NCBI RefSeq assembly: GCF_947242115.1
Contig: NC_074723.1
Coordinates: forward strand, 17,759,001 to 17,823,000
Length of the DNA stretch: 64,000 nucleotides
Source of the DNA: Biomphalaria glabrata
Lineage: Eukaryota; Mollusca; Gastropoda; Planorbidae
Direction: 5' to 3'
Of this stretch, positions 22,901 through 32,771 are shown piece by piece. Below the pieces are notes generated by a model that saw nothing but the letters and a program-made list of their open reading frames with translations, did not search any database and was not told the DNA's origin. Position 1 is the first letter of the stretch; every line of letters begins with the position of its first letter. A program made the position numbers and the translations under genes.

Positions 22901-25156
22901 ACTAAAACCTTATTGTCATATCACAAGATCGTCACGCCCATAGGGCTCGCTAAAACTTATTTCAGGGAAAAGTGAAAGAATAAAAAAGAGGCAGACAGAG
23001 AAAGCGATGGGAAGACAACATCAAATTGCAAGTCCCTGAAAGATATTCTACTTAAATCAAAAGAAAGAGATAATGGTGGGAAGATAAGACTAAGAGATAG
23101 TCGAAGGTGAAGGTGAATTGCGATTTTATTCACCTCCTCATTTCACAGTTGATAATAATATCTGTTATCCGAAAATACGATTCTTCTTATCAAAAGACAA
23201 TACCTCCATTCAATGAACCCATTTTCTTAATCGTCGATTTTAAAAATGATGCGAACATGCAAACACTAAGAGTGTGTCATGCTCTACTGCATATCGAAGC
23301 TATTTAGCGTTTGGGGCCAAGTCAAGTTGAACGGTTGTTGGTCAAGAAACATCTGGACAACATTATACTGAGAGTCACAAGTGCGGATCAACATGGAAAA
23401 TATATTTCGAAGAATGTTCCAAAGAAGGGTCGAGAACATTGAAATTAACTAGAAAAGTCTTTTTTGAAGACAATAAGATAAGATGAGATCATTTGTATTG
23501 ATCCAATCAAATGGAAATTCGGTTTGACTACAATTGACAACCACAGCGAAACTACTTTATAGATGAAAAATTCGAACATAAAATTAACATGAGGCAAGTT
23601 ATCGGGGTCGTTGGTCATTGATAAGTACTCCGTCAGTAGTTATCAGTCATTATTCTTTGTTCACTGTTAATTTTTTAAAATATTGATACATTTAGATTGC
23701 TTTTTGATTGCTTTTGTGTTAGTCAGCAACTTAGTAGGTCTACTTTTACGATGTATACATGTTTGATGTACATTTTGTCTTCAGCGTTGACATATCTATT
23801 CCATTCGAATGAGTTGGAAGATATTAAACTCTAATAACATTAATATTTACACTGCGTTTCATCAATGTGTTCCCATGTGCCTACAGAATATGTATGTGAA
23901 TTGAGAGACAGCTAAGTAAATATTGTAACACTCAAATTTAAATAAAAACATTCTCGCCACAGAGGGAAATGTTTTAAACATCCTCGTTTAGTGTGGTCTG
24001 TCTGTGAGACAGTTTAGAACTTAAAAACTAAAAGCGCTAATAATAAATCCTATTTTGCAATCACCTGTACGGTGCTCCAAATAGGCGAAATGGCTATTTT
24101 GGAACTTATGCAAAGTTTTTTTTAACATATAAATTTTCAAACAATATTTAAAAAGTTGTAGATCTACAATTAGAAACAAGCTTGAATGTTTGTAAAAGCA
24201 TGCATATATGCCAAGGCTATAAGAACAGTCAGACGTGTCGCCTTTTTTTTAATAGGGATATGCGGGTGGCGTCCCACTATAAAGTAAAGAGTTTGTAAAC
24301 CTTTCTATGATAACAGTACACCTATTTTAAGGACTACTTTGGAAGACCACTACGATGTATATAGAATGCAATAGGTGTGCCTACTGGCGCTTAACCTCGT
24401 GACCTTCAAGACCTCGCAAGTCTAGATAACGTCATAGTTTTTCAATGGTAAATACATAACTACACTTATACAGCCACAAACTTTCTTCACACACCCACAC
24501 ATGTGTGGTATCTGGGTCAACTCGAACTTCAAACCCCCAGTCTTAACAGCGGAATGTATAAAGTATTAACTATACGCTACATTGTGGTTTTACATGCATA
24601 TTAAAAAATACAAAAGCTTTATTTTCCATATATTTTAACGTTTGTCTAGGCCGCCTTGTGCATAGCAAACTTTACAGACGCAGCTCAAGAGTAATTTGCT
24701 CAATGGATTTTGAATTTCTTTTTTTTTTTTACAATACAACAGAATATAAAAAGTTTAATAAGCATGAAAACGTTGCATGTCGTCAAATGTAACTTTATTG
24801 CATCATTAACTCCGTCATCTGCTTAAATAGATCTTCAACCTCGTTCTGTAAATGAGGCTTACAGATGACATATTATTAATGATTTGGCATAATTCCTAAT
24901 ATTTTTTTTGAAAATGAAACTCTTTTACCTTCACAGCCTTCTCGATGTCCTCATCTTTCTCCACGTCCAACTTGACCACTCTCACAGCTCTGTTGGACTT
25001 GGCGAGGCTCTGTAAGTCTTCAGCTTTCTCAGGATCTCGACATGCAGCTATCAAAACCTCTGGAGGCTTGGGCAGCGCTAAAAGTTGCCTGACGAACTCG
25101 AGACCAAGCCCTCGAGACGCCCCTGTCACCAATACCGTTTTGGCCGAAAGAGACAT
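13911..25156 (-). CDS. SDR gene B: C-factor/sniffer-type, catalytic Ser replaced by Ala (257 aa)
   Basis: Coding exons on the minus strand are 24,929-25,156, 22,638-22,776, 15,773-15,944 and 13,911-14,145 (228, 139, 172 and 235 bp). Splice sites are GT/AG and the frame is open throughout, giving 257 residues. Seen: TGASRGLG (11-18), AACRDPEKA, LDV, NNAA where the family usually has NNAG, MISAILGS (156-163), Y179-K-L-S-K183, HPGWVKTDMG and the ILPY end. Position 159, aligned to the catalytic Ser of gene A, is Ala; only Ser158 beside it remains. In known SDRs the Ser polarises the substrate carbonyl, so activity may be reduced or changed; that is inference. The protein differs from gene C almost only in exon 3. 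Intron 2 is 6.7 kb because of two Helitron-like insertions. The start aligns with gene A and gene C starts. Confidence 0.9.
14345..14880 (+). mobile_element. hAT-like non-autonomous element, 5' part
   Basis: Starts AGGGCCGGACTTAATAATTG TGGGGCTCTATGCGAAA, matching the CAGGGCCGGCCCTAA end of the element at 17,866-18,281, and continues through shared inner sequence (gaaaataattt, gcgcgtaggtttgacgtttt, tttccggagatttcc). No matching right-hand TIR is visible. Lies in intron 3 of gene B and is absent from the same intron of gene C. Related pieces: 50,611-51,070 and 54,945-55,045. Confidence 0.5.
14950..15290 (-). mobile_element. LINE 3' end remnant (second copy)
   Basis: Closely similar to 10,615-10,960, including the 'cttatcttatataatacagacgttacttcaaaa' tail region and the AFRAWNGLPELA-like coding remnant on the minus strand. 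Absent from gene C intron 3. Confidence 0.55.
17820..18720 (+). mobile_element. LINE reverse-transcriptase piece inside H1
   Basis: Reads VITQLIYALLA, is broken by a MITE at 17,866-18,281, then continues INLGKTEVMFQKSLNKTYS, VVDNFTLSG and SRAFGRLQARVWRNKSLACLQKSVSTSIL. These are the segments that follow the FADD box in many molluscan LINEs. It meets the inverted 3' part of the same LINE near 18,740. Broken by stops and deletions. Confidence 0.6.
17866..18281 (+). mobile_element. hAT-like MITE inside the LINE piece
   Basis: Ends CAGGGCCGGCCCTAA and TTAGGGCTGGCCCTG-type (as written: cctagggctggccctg), about 416 bp, no coding. The matching LINE segment in H2 (near 20,660-20,690) reads through without it, so it inserted in H1 only. 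I could not make out a clean 8-bp target duplication. Confidence 0.6.
18755..19325 (-). mobile_element. LINE C-terminal part, inverted, inside H1
   Basis: On the minus strand: KKLRLLECFHQRCLRSIMDI, RWQDRTTNSDVLANAGMDS, VQQLHWVGHVSRMGDERMPR, ELKGGRRDRSAPRKFFKDQL, SEKDSWRSLT-type segment, then a Cys pair motif CSGCGKICRSQLGLHS at the end. This is the well-known 3' end of an RTE/RTEX-type molluscan LINE with a terminal zinc-finger-like motif, and not a host zinc-finger gene. Frames shift once or more. Confidence 0.65.
19662..21439 (+). mobile_element. Helitron-like element H2, tandem to H1
   Basis: Begins TCCTATACTCTTAAGCGAGC and ends with hairpin CCGAGCGAGGCTCGG (21,417-21,431) then TCACCTGA and T. 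The first 540 bp and last 400 bp match H1. The centre has rearranged pieces of the same LINE: antisense near 20,180-20,415, sense near 20,440-20,522 (DNGYACPGCGKICRSQL) and sense near 20,625-20,960 (LLYALLAHTKHDIHLAVNEF; RQSGWAGHVSRMGNE). The 3' end is doubled: a diverged hairpin end GAGCGAGGTTCGGCCACCTGG lies about 80 bp before the final one. Confidence 0.5.
22586..22620. repeat. (GT)n/(GA)n microsatellite beside exon 2, gene B
   Basis: Alternating gcgcgc, gtgtgtgtgt and gagagagaga runs, 18 bp or so from the exon 2 donor of gene B. The gene C copy (43,211-43,240) is shorter. Confidence 0.7.
22905..23115 (+). mobile_element. RTE-like LINE tail, intron 1 of gene B
   Basis: Degraded C-terminal region (YCHITRSSRP, KKRQTEKAM, then DNGGKIRLRD-like end). 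The same remnant is at 43,525-43,720 in gene C, so it predates the duplication. Confidence 0.55.
23470..23560 (-). mobile_element. LINE 3' tail fragment
   Basis: Contains 'caataagataagatgagatcatttgtattgatccaatcaaatgg', a 3' UTR and (TTATC)n-type tail of an L2/CR1-like LINE on the minus strand, similar in layout to 46,775-46,830. Missing in gene C. Confidence 0.4.
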
Positions 25157-25974
25157 TTGAAAATTTAAAGTGATCGAAACGCGCTGTTCACTTTTATGAA
25201 AGTTTTAAAGTTGAATGACTAAGCGAATTTTGTGTGCCAAGTTACTGCCAACAATGTAAAACATTCAACAGCGACTGGGTGAGAATACAGACATCTTCAT
25301 TACTTTGTTTATCCCTCCACACCCTCTCTCCTTCTCTCTCTCTCTTTTACACGCACTGTCTAACCCCTTCTCCCCCCCCCCCCAAATTTCACTAAACACA
25401 CATGAGTTACAATTCACTCACACACACACAATCATTATCAACATATAAACACACATAAATAAAAACGTGGTTTCGTGATGTAACAACAACACAGTCACGT
25501 ACGCACATGCTAATGCTGTCTCGATAATCTAAAAGCACAAACACACAGACTACTGATACCACACAAATCTTAAACACCATCATTACACACACGCGCACAT
25601 ATAAACAGTCTGTTCTGAATCGTCATGGCAGATGTCATAATTACTAAGTATTTTTTTTACACAGGCTAAAATATATATGGCGCTCTACATCGCATTTCTG
25701 CACGTCAAGATGTGTAGATTATATAGTAGCAAAACTGATGGCATCGGATTATTGAACCGACACATTTTGTAATCAATTTTTATGTGCTAAATCATCAGCG
25801 GAACTTGGCAACTGTTTGATGTTGTACGGAGATAATCGTACACAAATTACAGGTCTCAGATGCTGATTCAGAAAAAGAGGAACCAATAATTAACAAATTA
25901 CGCCTAGAATCTATGGGCACCAGCTGGAAAGACTGTGAAAGTCCAAAGTAGGATGTTTTGGCGCAGCATACCTG

Positions 25975-26030
25975 ACGTTGGGGGACAATAAAGGCAGTTG
26001 GTCATTGTGCTTGCCACATGACACGCTCGT
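25975..26030 (+). mobile_element. Fragment of tRNA-derived SINE (type 2 body)
   Basis: Matches the body of the SINE at 27,548-27,830: gacaataaaggcagttggtc, then cacatgacac. No tRNA-like head. Confidence 0.4.
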
Positions 26031-27230
26031 TTAGAACTTTAGTTTATAGCTGGTCTTACTGATATTTATTTACCCACTAGAAAATTAATAAGAAGTTTGA
26101 TGCCAAAAAAATGACGTCATTTTAGAGCCAATTTACATATAATTACACAGAGACTCAAAACTACATCTCATTCGCGATTGTGTTTATATTTTACATACGT
26201 GCACTACTATAACACGAACTGACTTTCAAATTTTATTTTAAAAATGAGTTTATACCTACACGAATGCAATATCAGTCATTTAATTTTTTCAACAAAAAGA
26301 ACGCTTTAGAAAATTAAAGGTAGCCGTTGCACTCAGATATATATCAAACACGAATGTTTAGAGAATTCTTAGGTACAATAGATTTTTCTTACAGAGATCG
26401 CTGTAAATAACTACCGAGACACAATCTATTTATCGCATTTTAACAGAAGCAATTTTAGTTTGACTGAAAGAGAGTAAAATAGCGGTACTTTTCGTAAACT
26501 GCAGAGTTTCTCTTTTAAATTGAATGTTTATTAAAATGTCTTACATGTTTTGGATGTTCCTTCACATGTGAAAATAATCTACACCATAGCCCAAACCTCC
26601 TGCTGGAAGACGGGGGATTGCAGCTGGCAGGGTATGAACCCGAGACCATCGATCGACAGTCATGCACACATACCGCACGATCAGGCAGCCATCCATGCTA
26701 AATGCTACATGGGATGTTTTTTTCTTTAATTCCCCACACTACTTTAAGAAAAAACTAGGTGGATATGTTTATAGTAGTTTATACACCAATGACTCAGCGA
26801 CTTTAAATCTCAATTTTTTTTCTGAAGTCAGCAATGGTTTATTATTACAGCAAACTGGCTGAGCGGGAAGACTGGACATGACGCCTGGCTTAAGATCTAG
26901 TTTCCTGGATAGAAACAAATGTAAAGGATAGACATCACAGGACTGACAGCTAATGAAAAGAAGAAAATCTAGTGCAAACAACAAACTTGTTAATCCACTA
27001 GGCATGGCCGCCTGGGTCGGATTTAGGTAGTTGGAGAATCTCGGCAGGATACACCTATTAATAACAATACATATAACTGAAAGCATGCAATATTTTAGAA
27101 GAAAAAAAACAGAGTACTTGTAATCCCATTTTACTGTTTGTAAAAACATATTTTTATATGCATATTATAGTAAGAAATAAATGTGTATTTTTACAACTCT
27201 AATATGAACTCAATCTGTCCGTCTGTCTGG
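26030..27230. repeat. Paralogous block shared with gene D intron
   Basis: Matches 56,815-58,085 along its whole length, including the SINE and the 'aatctgtccgtctgtctggtaaaaag' part at the end. In the second place this DNA lies directly upstream of the last exon of gene D, inside an intron. Here it lies upstream of gene B with no exon beside it. Confidence 0.65.
26530..26697 (-). mobile_element. tRNA-derived SINE, type 1
   Basis: On the minus strand: GGCTGCCTGATCGTGCGGTA (A-box-like), then GGTCTCGGGTTCATACCC (B box), then a body with GGAGGTTTGGGCTA and GAAGGAACATCCAAAACATG, the family 3' end. Other copies: 51,205-51,361 and 57,385-57,541; fragments near 4,280-4,310 and 15,362-15,415. Confidence 0.7.
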
Positions 27231-27359
27231 TAAAAAGGTCTTGTACACGTTATTGTACACCCAATCTAGGACCAAGCTGCACAATTATTTCTTTTGCATG
27301 AAAACATAGATTTTAAATAAACAAGGTTACAAAGACAGTTTGTGTGGAAACACAAACTC

Positions 27360-27540
27360 AAAATCGGCCCCCGAAGTGGTTCACCCAGGCAGGCTTCAAT
27401 ATTTTCAGAAAGAACATCCGAATGAAATTCTATCAAAGACAAATGACGGATAAGAATGGAGAAAGAAGGTTGACAGATCTTGTGTAGTGCCCCAACGGTC
27501 CAGCAGATCAAAGGATAAGTGAAAGTGAATGTAAAGTTAG
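27360..27540 (+). mobile_element. RTE-like LINE 3' tail
   Basis: Ends with the same motif as the element at 5,836-7,965: NDG.EWRKKVDRSCVVPQRSS, from 27,445 to 27,520. Short, broken and 5' truncated. Confidence 0.5.
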
Positions 27541-27547
27541 ATGTGAA

Positions 27548-27830
27548 CCTGGCCTAACTAGTTTCTCTTCAGACCTTGTGGTCTATAGGGCAGATGATGT
27601 AAAGTTCATCTGTTTTTGTGGCCTACGGTTAACGAGGGTGTCATGTAGCCAGCAAAACGACCAACCGACTTTACTTTTCCCCAACTAATGTCAGGTACCC
27701 ATTAGAGCTGGGTGGACTCAGAGGCGCCCAAAGATTCCGAAGCTGAAAATCAGTCTTCACCAGTATTCGAACCCGGGACCCTCGGTTCGGAAGCCAAGCG
27801 CTTTACCGCTCAGCTACCGCGCCTCCCCTG
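27548..27830 (-). mobile_element. tRNA-derived SINE, type 2
   Basis: On the minus strand the head reads GGCGCGGTAGCTGAGCGGTA (A box TAGCTGAGCGG) and GTCCCGGGTTCGAATACTGG (B box GGTTCGAATAC), then a body with GGGCGCCTCTGAGTCCACCC, TGACATTAGTTGGGGAAAAG and GTAGGCCACA. A real tRNA gene is ruled out by the long attached body and by the lack of a foldable acceptor stem. Body fragments: 25,975-26,030 and 55,208-55,330. Confidence 0.75.
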
Positions 27831-27944
27831 ACCTAACTGAAATCTTATAATTGATGTAATTTTTTTCAAAATGCTAAATCGCTTGTTCGAATCCTCAAGA
27901 AAAAAAAACAAAATATTTCCGTAATTTAAAAAAAGGAGGCAAGA

Positions 27945-28160
27945 AAATGCATGTAACCATGACAACCATGACCTAGATTTATTAAATACTAATAGTTGAA
28001 TAGAGTTGGACAACTTTTTATTTTGAGGGTCTTAAGTTTGTTTTAGGGCTGCAATACATACACTAAGGTCCAAGTTAGTACCCAAGGAACATTTATGCCA
28101 AGTTTTATCAAGATTATTCAAACGGTTTTGATTTCTATTCGTAAGATAATGTTGTGGGCT
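27945..28160 (+). repeat. Dispersed repeat also at 56,065-56,310
   Basis: Shared blocks: catgacctaga, agagttgg(a/g)caac, tgagggtctt(a/g)agttt, ttttagggct, then tgccaagttttatcaagatt. The end in the second copy has a cataca repeat. No coding and no TIR seen. In the second place it is 3' of gene D. Confidence 0.55.
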
Positions 28161-28777
28161 AATATCATCTTACTTCTTACTAATTATTACTGTACATTAG
28201 CCACATAGCATTACAAAATAGAAATATACTCAAAAACTAAGTTCACTTGTATACAATGACACTTTATTTCTCACTGGGAAATCCGTCCAGTCTTCCTAAA
28301 ACGTCGCTATCTCTAACTACTATTCAAAACAGCCTACTTCTAGATGAACGCCATGTTGGTCTCCTGTTCGCCTAGTCTACCACATCATTAGTCTGTCTTA
28401 CTACGTCATTACTATTACTTATTAGATAATAAAATTGCACTAAATTTAGTAAAGATTTCGCCTCCAATCATAACTCAATGTCTGTCTTTGGCCACTGGCA
28501 ATATTAATAATTTGGTAATAGTGTGAGGTTTCATAGCTCTAGCTATTCTGAGAGCCACCAAATAAAAAGCTTCAAGGGCTGTTATGTTTTCAATTATGCT
28601 ACTTGCCACCTGAGTCAAGTCTGGATTTCATGACTTTATCAGCCTTCAAAACTAAACTATTGGATATCCTTATCGGCAAAACTCGGAGGCTTGTTCGGCC
28701 TCATACAAATTACATACGATGCCAAGGCAATGATGTTTTGTTTTTTTTTTAAATATGAGCGACCAGTACAATAGCCT
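28160..28777. other. Intergenic, nothing recognised
   Basis: AT-rich DNA without an open frame or repeat that I recognise. Confidence 0.45.
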
Positions 28778-29129
28778 CAGTGACGTAGCTAGGGATTTGG
28801 GAGCCCGTCAGGCTTGACCTCTTTAGGGGCCCCTTCCTTTCGACATTCGACATCATGACATTAGATAAAGGAGTAATAGTTAAATATAGAAAGGACAACA
28901 AAAGCAGCCACTTGCGCACTTAGCTAAACAGTACTTCAACAAGGTCTTCAATGATTCTGTCAGCTGTGCTCATGAACTTGTATTGGAATGTCTTTTAGTA
29001 AATGTACTGATACATACAAACTACTGGATTTCTTTATCACACAAAATATGTGTCATATTTCGAGGCGGGGGAGGGGGCCCAACAACATATTCTTGAACCC
29101 GGGCCCACGGGTACCTTGCTACGCCACTG
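28778..29129. mobile_element. hAT-like MITE, about 350 bp
   Basis: Ends CAGTGACGTAGCTAGGG and CCTTGCTACGCCACTG, an imperfect TIR of the CAGTGGCGTAGC type common in hAT MITEs. Rich in ggggccc tracts near the ends, no coding. The 8-bp flanks do not match well, so the duplication is not confirmed. Confidence 0.55.
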
Positions 29130-29538
29130 CCTATATCTTATCTCTTATCGAGAACTAGTTTAGAAAGTCTTTATCTATGTAGATATTTCTTTTTAATCTG
29201 TTAAGACCTGCATCCAGTGCAGACAAACCCGTTGGGTCTATTTTGAGTTGTTGTTTTTTTTACCTCTTATGCGCCTTTATTCTAGTAAGGCTTTTAAATG
29301 TTTGTCCCGTGCCTTCGTGAGGTTATATTTCTATGTGTATTTATGTTTATGTATGTGTGTTTGTTTTATTGTTGTCTCCCTTATTCTACTGTTCAGTATG
29401 TTCAAGTGTTTACGTTTTTTTTTAAAGTATGTCATTAGTGTGTATTAATTATGTACACACACGCACGCACACACACACATTTTTTTTTGCCGGGGTAGGG
29501 ATTCCCCCCCCCCTTCCTTTGAAAAAAAAAACGAAAAT

Positions 29539-29593
29539 AATCCTGGCTAAGCCCATGATATATATATATATATATCATGGGCGTAGCCAGGAT
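29539..29593. repeat. Near-perfect palindrome around an (AT)n core
   Basis: AATCCTGGCTAAGCCCATGA and its mirror TCATGGGCGTAGCCAGGATT flank (TA)n; one mismatch in the arms. It arises where the right end of one copy and the left end of another copy of the same TIR family face each other. Confidence 0.8.
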
Positions 29594-29634
29594 TTTTTTT
29601 CGGGGAGGGTTTTTGGGGGGGGGGGGCGCGGAAA

Positions 29635-29639
<5 letters not shown>

Positions 29640-29702
<63 letters not shown>
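29640..29702. repeat. (AT)n microsatellite, about 62 bp
   Basis: Uninterrupted TA repeats. The open frames across it are products of the repeat. Confidence 0.9.
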
Positions 29703-29708
<6 letters not shown>

Positions 29709-30324
29709 ACATAATTAATCTTTATTACATTCTGACGTTTATTGTTTATTGTAGACTCCCCGCCCTTGCTAGCAAGGAGGTCTGGGGGAGTTCGCAGCGC
29801 TCCCCCGGCGCGGGGCGAAGCCCCGCCGCCGAGCACTATTTCTGGTATTGAAAGCCAACAAAATGCATATTCTGAGGTATCTACAGTGCATTATCTTGCT
29901 ATTAAAAAGTTTTATTTCAAAAACCTAATGTGCTATTCTTACTGACTTAGACCCTCTCGCGCCGTTCGGCGCATTTTCCGGCAAACTGTTTCCGCAAACT
30001 CTTATTTTGCGTAATTCATTTTGTCGGAAAATATGTCCCGCAAAACCTCATGCGACGCTGTGTCACAACCTTACTAAGGATTCGACTCCCAGTTCGGCAT
30101 ATGATTTCTTTGATTTAGACCCGATCTCTATGACTGACTCCTAAAATCTGTCTTAGCCATCTTTGTTGAGACACATTTAATGATTTTCAATTTCGGCAGA
30201 AGACTATTCACACTTTATTAATGGAGCCAAAGCCACTGGTAGAAATGTGTAACATTTCTTGACTACGCTCTAGGAATTACATGCTTGTATTTCGCTATAG
30301 ATTTTATATCGAAAAGGAAAGTTT

Positions 30325-31045
30325 TTTCGTCAAATCATCTGTTGAGGGGTTTTAAACTAAAAAATCTCTGTTTTTTTTGTTTTTTGTTTTTAATTCAAAA
30401 CCCCATTTAGCTACGATCATAGAATTTGGTGACTGTAGTTTGCTTTAAAATAATATTGAAGAGAGAGGTTTTCAACTCTAAACGCTCTGTAGGGGAATTT
30501 TAAACTCAAAACTATCTGGAGGGGTTTTAAACTTTAAAGAAAAAGCCATCTGGAGGAGGGGAATTTAAACTCAAAACCCCTTTGGCTATGCTCATAGATT
30601 TTATAGTGTGTAATTTGCTTTTTTTTTTTTTATATTGAAGAGGTACTTTTTAGCTTCAAACCTCAACTGGAAAAAGGGGGGGGGGGTTAAACTCAAAACC
30701 CCTTTGGCTACGCTCATAGAATTTTAAGTGTGTAATTTGCTTTTTTTATATTGAAGATGGGGTTTATCGTAAATTTTGGATGGGGTTTTAAAATCAAAAC
30801 CTTCCTCAACTGTGCTGTTGGAATTTGGGGATTGTTGTTTGCATTTTTTTTGTTTTGTTTTATAGAAGAGGGGGATTTAACTGCAAAAACCTCTGGTAGG
30901 GGGTTTAAAATTCAAAACCCCCTGTAGGGGATTTTAAACTCAAAACCCCCTGATAGGGGTTTTTAAAATCTCAAAACCCCCTGGTAGGGGGATTTAAACT
31001 CAAAACCCCCTGGTAGAGGGTTTTTAACTCAAAACTGCCTCGGCT
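30325..31045. repeat. Minisatellite with about 32-bp units
   Basis: Best units lie at 30,884-31,040 as ggggattttaaactcaaaac followed by cccctg; earlier units are more diverged and are separated by a 'tttggctacgctcatagaatt' spacer. Each unit pairs a CCCCT end with an AGGGG start and so can fold on itself. Confidence 0.6.
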
Positions 31046-31244
31046 GTGCTGTGGTAAGTGATGATTTAGTATTAAAATCTCACCTAAAATAAACAAAATG
31101 AAACAAAAATCAGTCACTTAATTCCGTCCCCACCCCCCTGCGGGGGGGATTTCATTTCGGGGGGGGGGGGGTTTGAACCCCAAGAACCCCCCCCCCTGGC
31201 TACGCCCATGATATATTTATATATATATGCGTCTGTGTGTGTGT

Positions 31245-32105
31245 GTGCATGATGAATCTTTATTACATTCTGAGCCTTCATTCTTTCGGAAGAAGTTTAT
31301 TGTATTATTTTGTACCCTAGAATCGGTTCTTCCTACAGTTAGTTGGAAAATTGTAGACTCCCAGCCAGCAAGGGGGTCTGCATATTCCTAGGTATCTACA
31401 GTGCATTATCCTGCTATTAAAAAGTTTTATTTCAAAAACCTAATGTGCTATTCTTACTGACTTAGATCCTCCCGCACTGTTCGGCGCATTGGACGGAAAG
31501 CTGTTTCCACAAAAATCTGTCACTGTCAATGTCTGAAGCCTCTTCAGACATGCTCTAATGACCTCCATGAAAGTGTCGCGCCAAGTTGTACTAAGATGTC
31601 CCTATTTGTGCTTTCCTCGTAATGGCCTCCATGTCATCGCAAGTCTTGGTATGCTTAATTCATTTTGTCATAGAACATGTCCCGCAAACCTCATGCGACG
31701 CTCTGTCACAACCTCACTAAGTGTTTGTCTTCCAGTTCGGCATAGGATTTCCTTGTTTCAGACCCAATCTGTGTAACTGACTCCTAAAATCCATCTCAGT
31801 CATTTTCATTGAGCCACATTTAGTCTTTTCTCAATTTTGACAGTTGACTTCCATGTCTCACATGCATATGTTGCAGTTGAAATGACGATTGTGTTAAAAA
31901 GGTTTATTTTTGTCTCGAGTCCAATAACTTGGCTTGTCCAATTAGGCTGCAGCCTTTTGCAAATGCTCCCTGCCTTTCCTATTCGGCACGCTACATAAAA
32001 AAGGCATCCCCATCAATTGTTATGATGCTGGCAAGGTACGTGAACTTGTCCAGTTCTTTAAGCTTCGACTCGCCAAGTCTGACGGAGGTACCCTTTGCCT
32101 TATAA
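31245..32105 (-). mobile_element. LINE 3' part (sense on minus strand)
   Basis: On the minus strand: LGESKLKELDKFTYLASIIT near 32,085-32,010, then RWILGVSYTD-like, ILCRTGRQTLSEVVTERRMR, FAGHVLWQNE, MTWRPLRGK and a 3' UTR with AATAAAG near 31,255, ending in a (CA)n run. The 3' end also occurs alone at 29,718-30,235. The 5' portion of the same LINE follows at 32,106 in opposite orientation. Confidence 0.65.
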
Positions 32106-32771
32106 CCCACTGGCAAAAAGGAGTGATTATAAAGCTTCTAAACAAGGACAACTCCGCAGACTGCTACAACAGGAGGGGTATTACTCTCCTCTCTGTCCCG
32201 GGCAAAGTTTTCAGCACTGTTATGTTGAGACGGCTTCAACAGTCTGTAGATGAGAGGCTCAGAGAAGAACAAGCAGGTTTCCGAAGAGGCAGATCATGTA
32301 CAGAGCAGATCTTCGTTCAACGAAATATCATAGAACAATTTTTTTTTTACCAACAATGGCTAACGATCAGTTTCGTAGACTTTAAGAAAGCGTTTGATAG
32401 TGTCCACCGAGAATCACTATGGAAAATAGTTAGAGAATACGGCATCCCAGAAAAATTCGTCCAGATCCTACGACACCTATACAGTCAGTCTAGTTGCTGC
32501 ATTAAAACAAAAGAAGGAACAACCGAGTTTTTTTTAGCACCGAGACAGGTGTGAGACAGGAGTGCATCTTATCTCCCTTCCTTTTCCTCCTAGCCATCGA
32601 CTACATAATGAGGAGAGCAATGAACTTGACTGCCTTTGGTATTCCATGGCGTGAACAAAACCGAATGACTGACTTGTACTTTGCTGATGACATTGCACTA
32701 CTCGGGGCTACAAATAAATGCATACAAGTAATGACGGGGAGCCTAGATAGAGAGGCCTTCGCATAAACTTG
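32106..32771 (+). mobile_element. LINE reverse-transcriptase part, inverted; continues after 38,104
   Basis: Reads WQKGVIIKLLNKDNS, NRRGITLLSVPGKVF, RLQQSVDERLREEQAGFRRG (RT motif 1-2), VDFKKAFDSVHRESLWKI (motif with the first catalytic Asp), then RQECILSPFLFLLAIDYIM and LYFADDIALLGATN with the YxDD-type FADD box. A frameshift near 32,550 separates the two open parts. The reading GLRINLEK is split by the LTR element inserted at 32,772: it resumes at 38,105. Non-LTR (RTE/RTEX-like) by motif style; dead. Confidence 0.8.

Larger units (their letters stand above)
13572..25970. repeat. Segmental duplication, copy 1 (gene B block)
   Basis: Exons, 3' flank, parts of all introns and the 5' flank of gene B match the gene C block at about 38,228-50,550. 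This copy carries extra DNA in intron 3 (hAT-like and LINE pieces, 14.3-15.3 kb) and two Helitron-like elements in intron 2. It lacks the 3.9-kb insertion found in intron 1 of gene C. Confidence 0.8.
29574..31212. mobile_element. TIR element with internal LINE piece and minisatellite
   Basis: Starts ATCATGGGCGTAGCCAGG and ends CCTGGCTACGCCCATGAT, an exact 18-bp inverted pair. Inside are a long (AT)n run (29,640-29,702), a LINE 3' fragment (29,718-30,235) and a diverged minisatellite (30,325-31,045). No transposase. Both sides are AT repeats, so a TA target is plausible but cannot be proved. Confidence 0.6.

Noticed and set aside
27790-27828. Possible functional tRNA gene (good A and B boxes)
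   Set aside because: It is the head of a 280-bp SINE with a long non-tRNA body, and body fragments occur elsewhere in the window.
29429-29851. Frames of 140 and 65 codons around 29.4-29.85 kb
   Set aside because: They run through (AT)n, C tracts and repeat ends and encode Tyr-Ile repeats.
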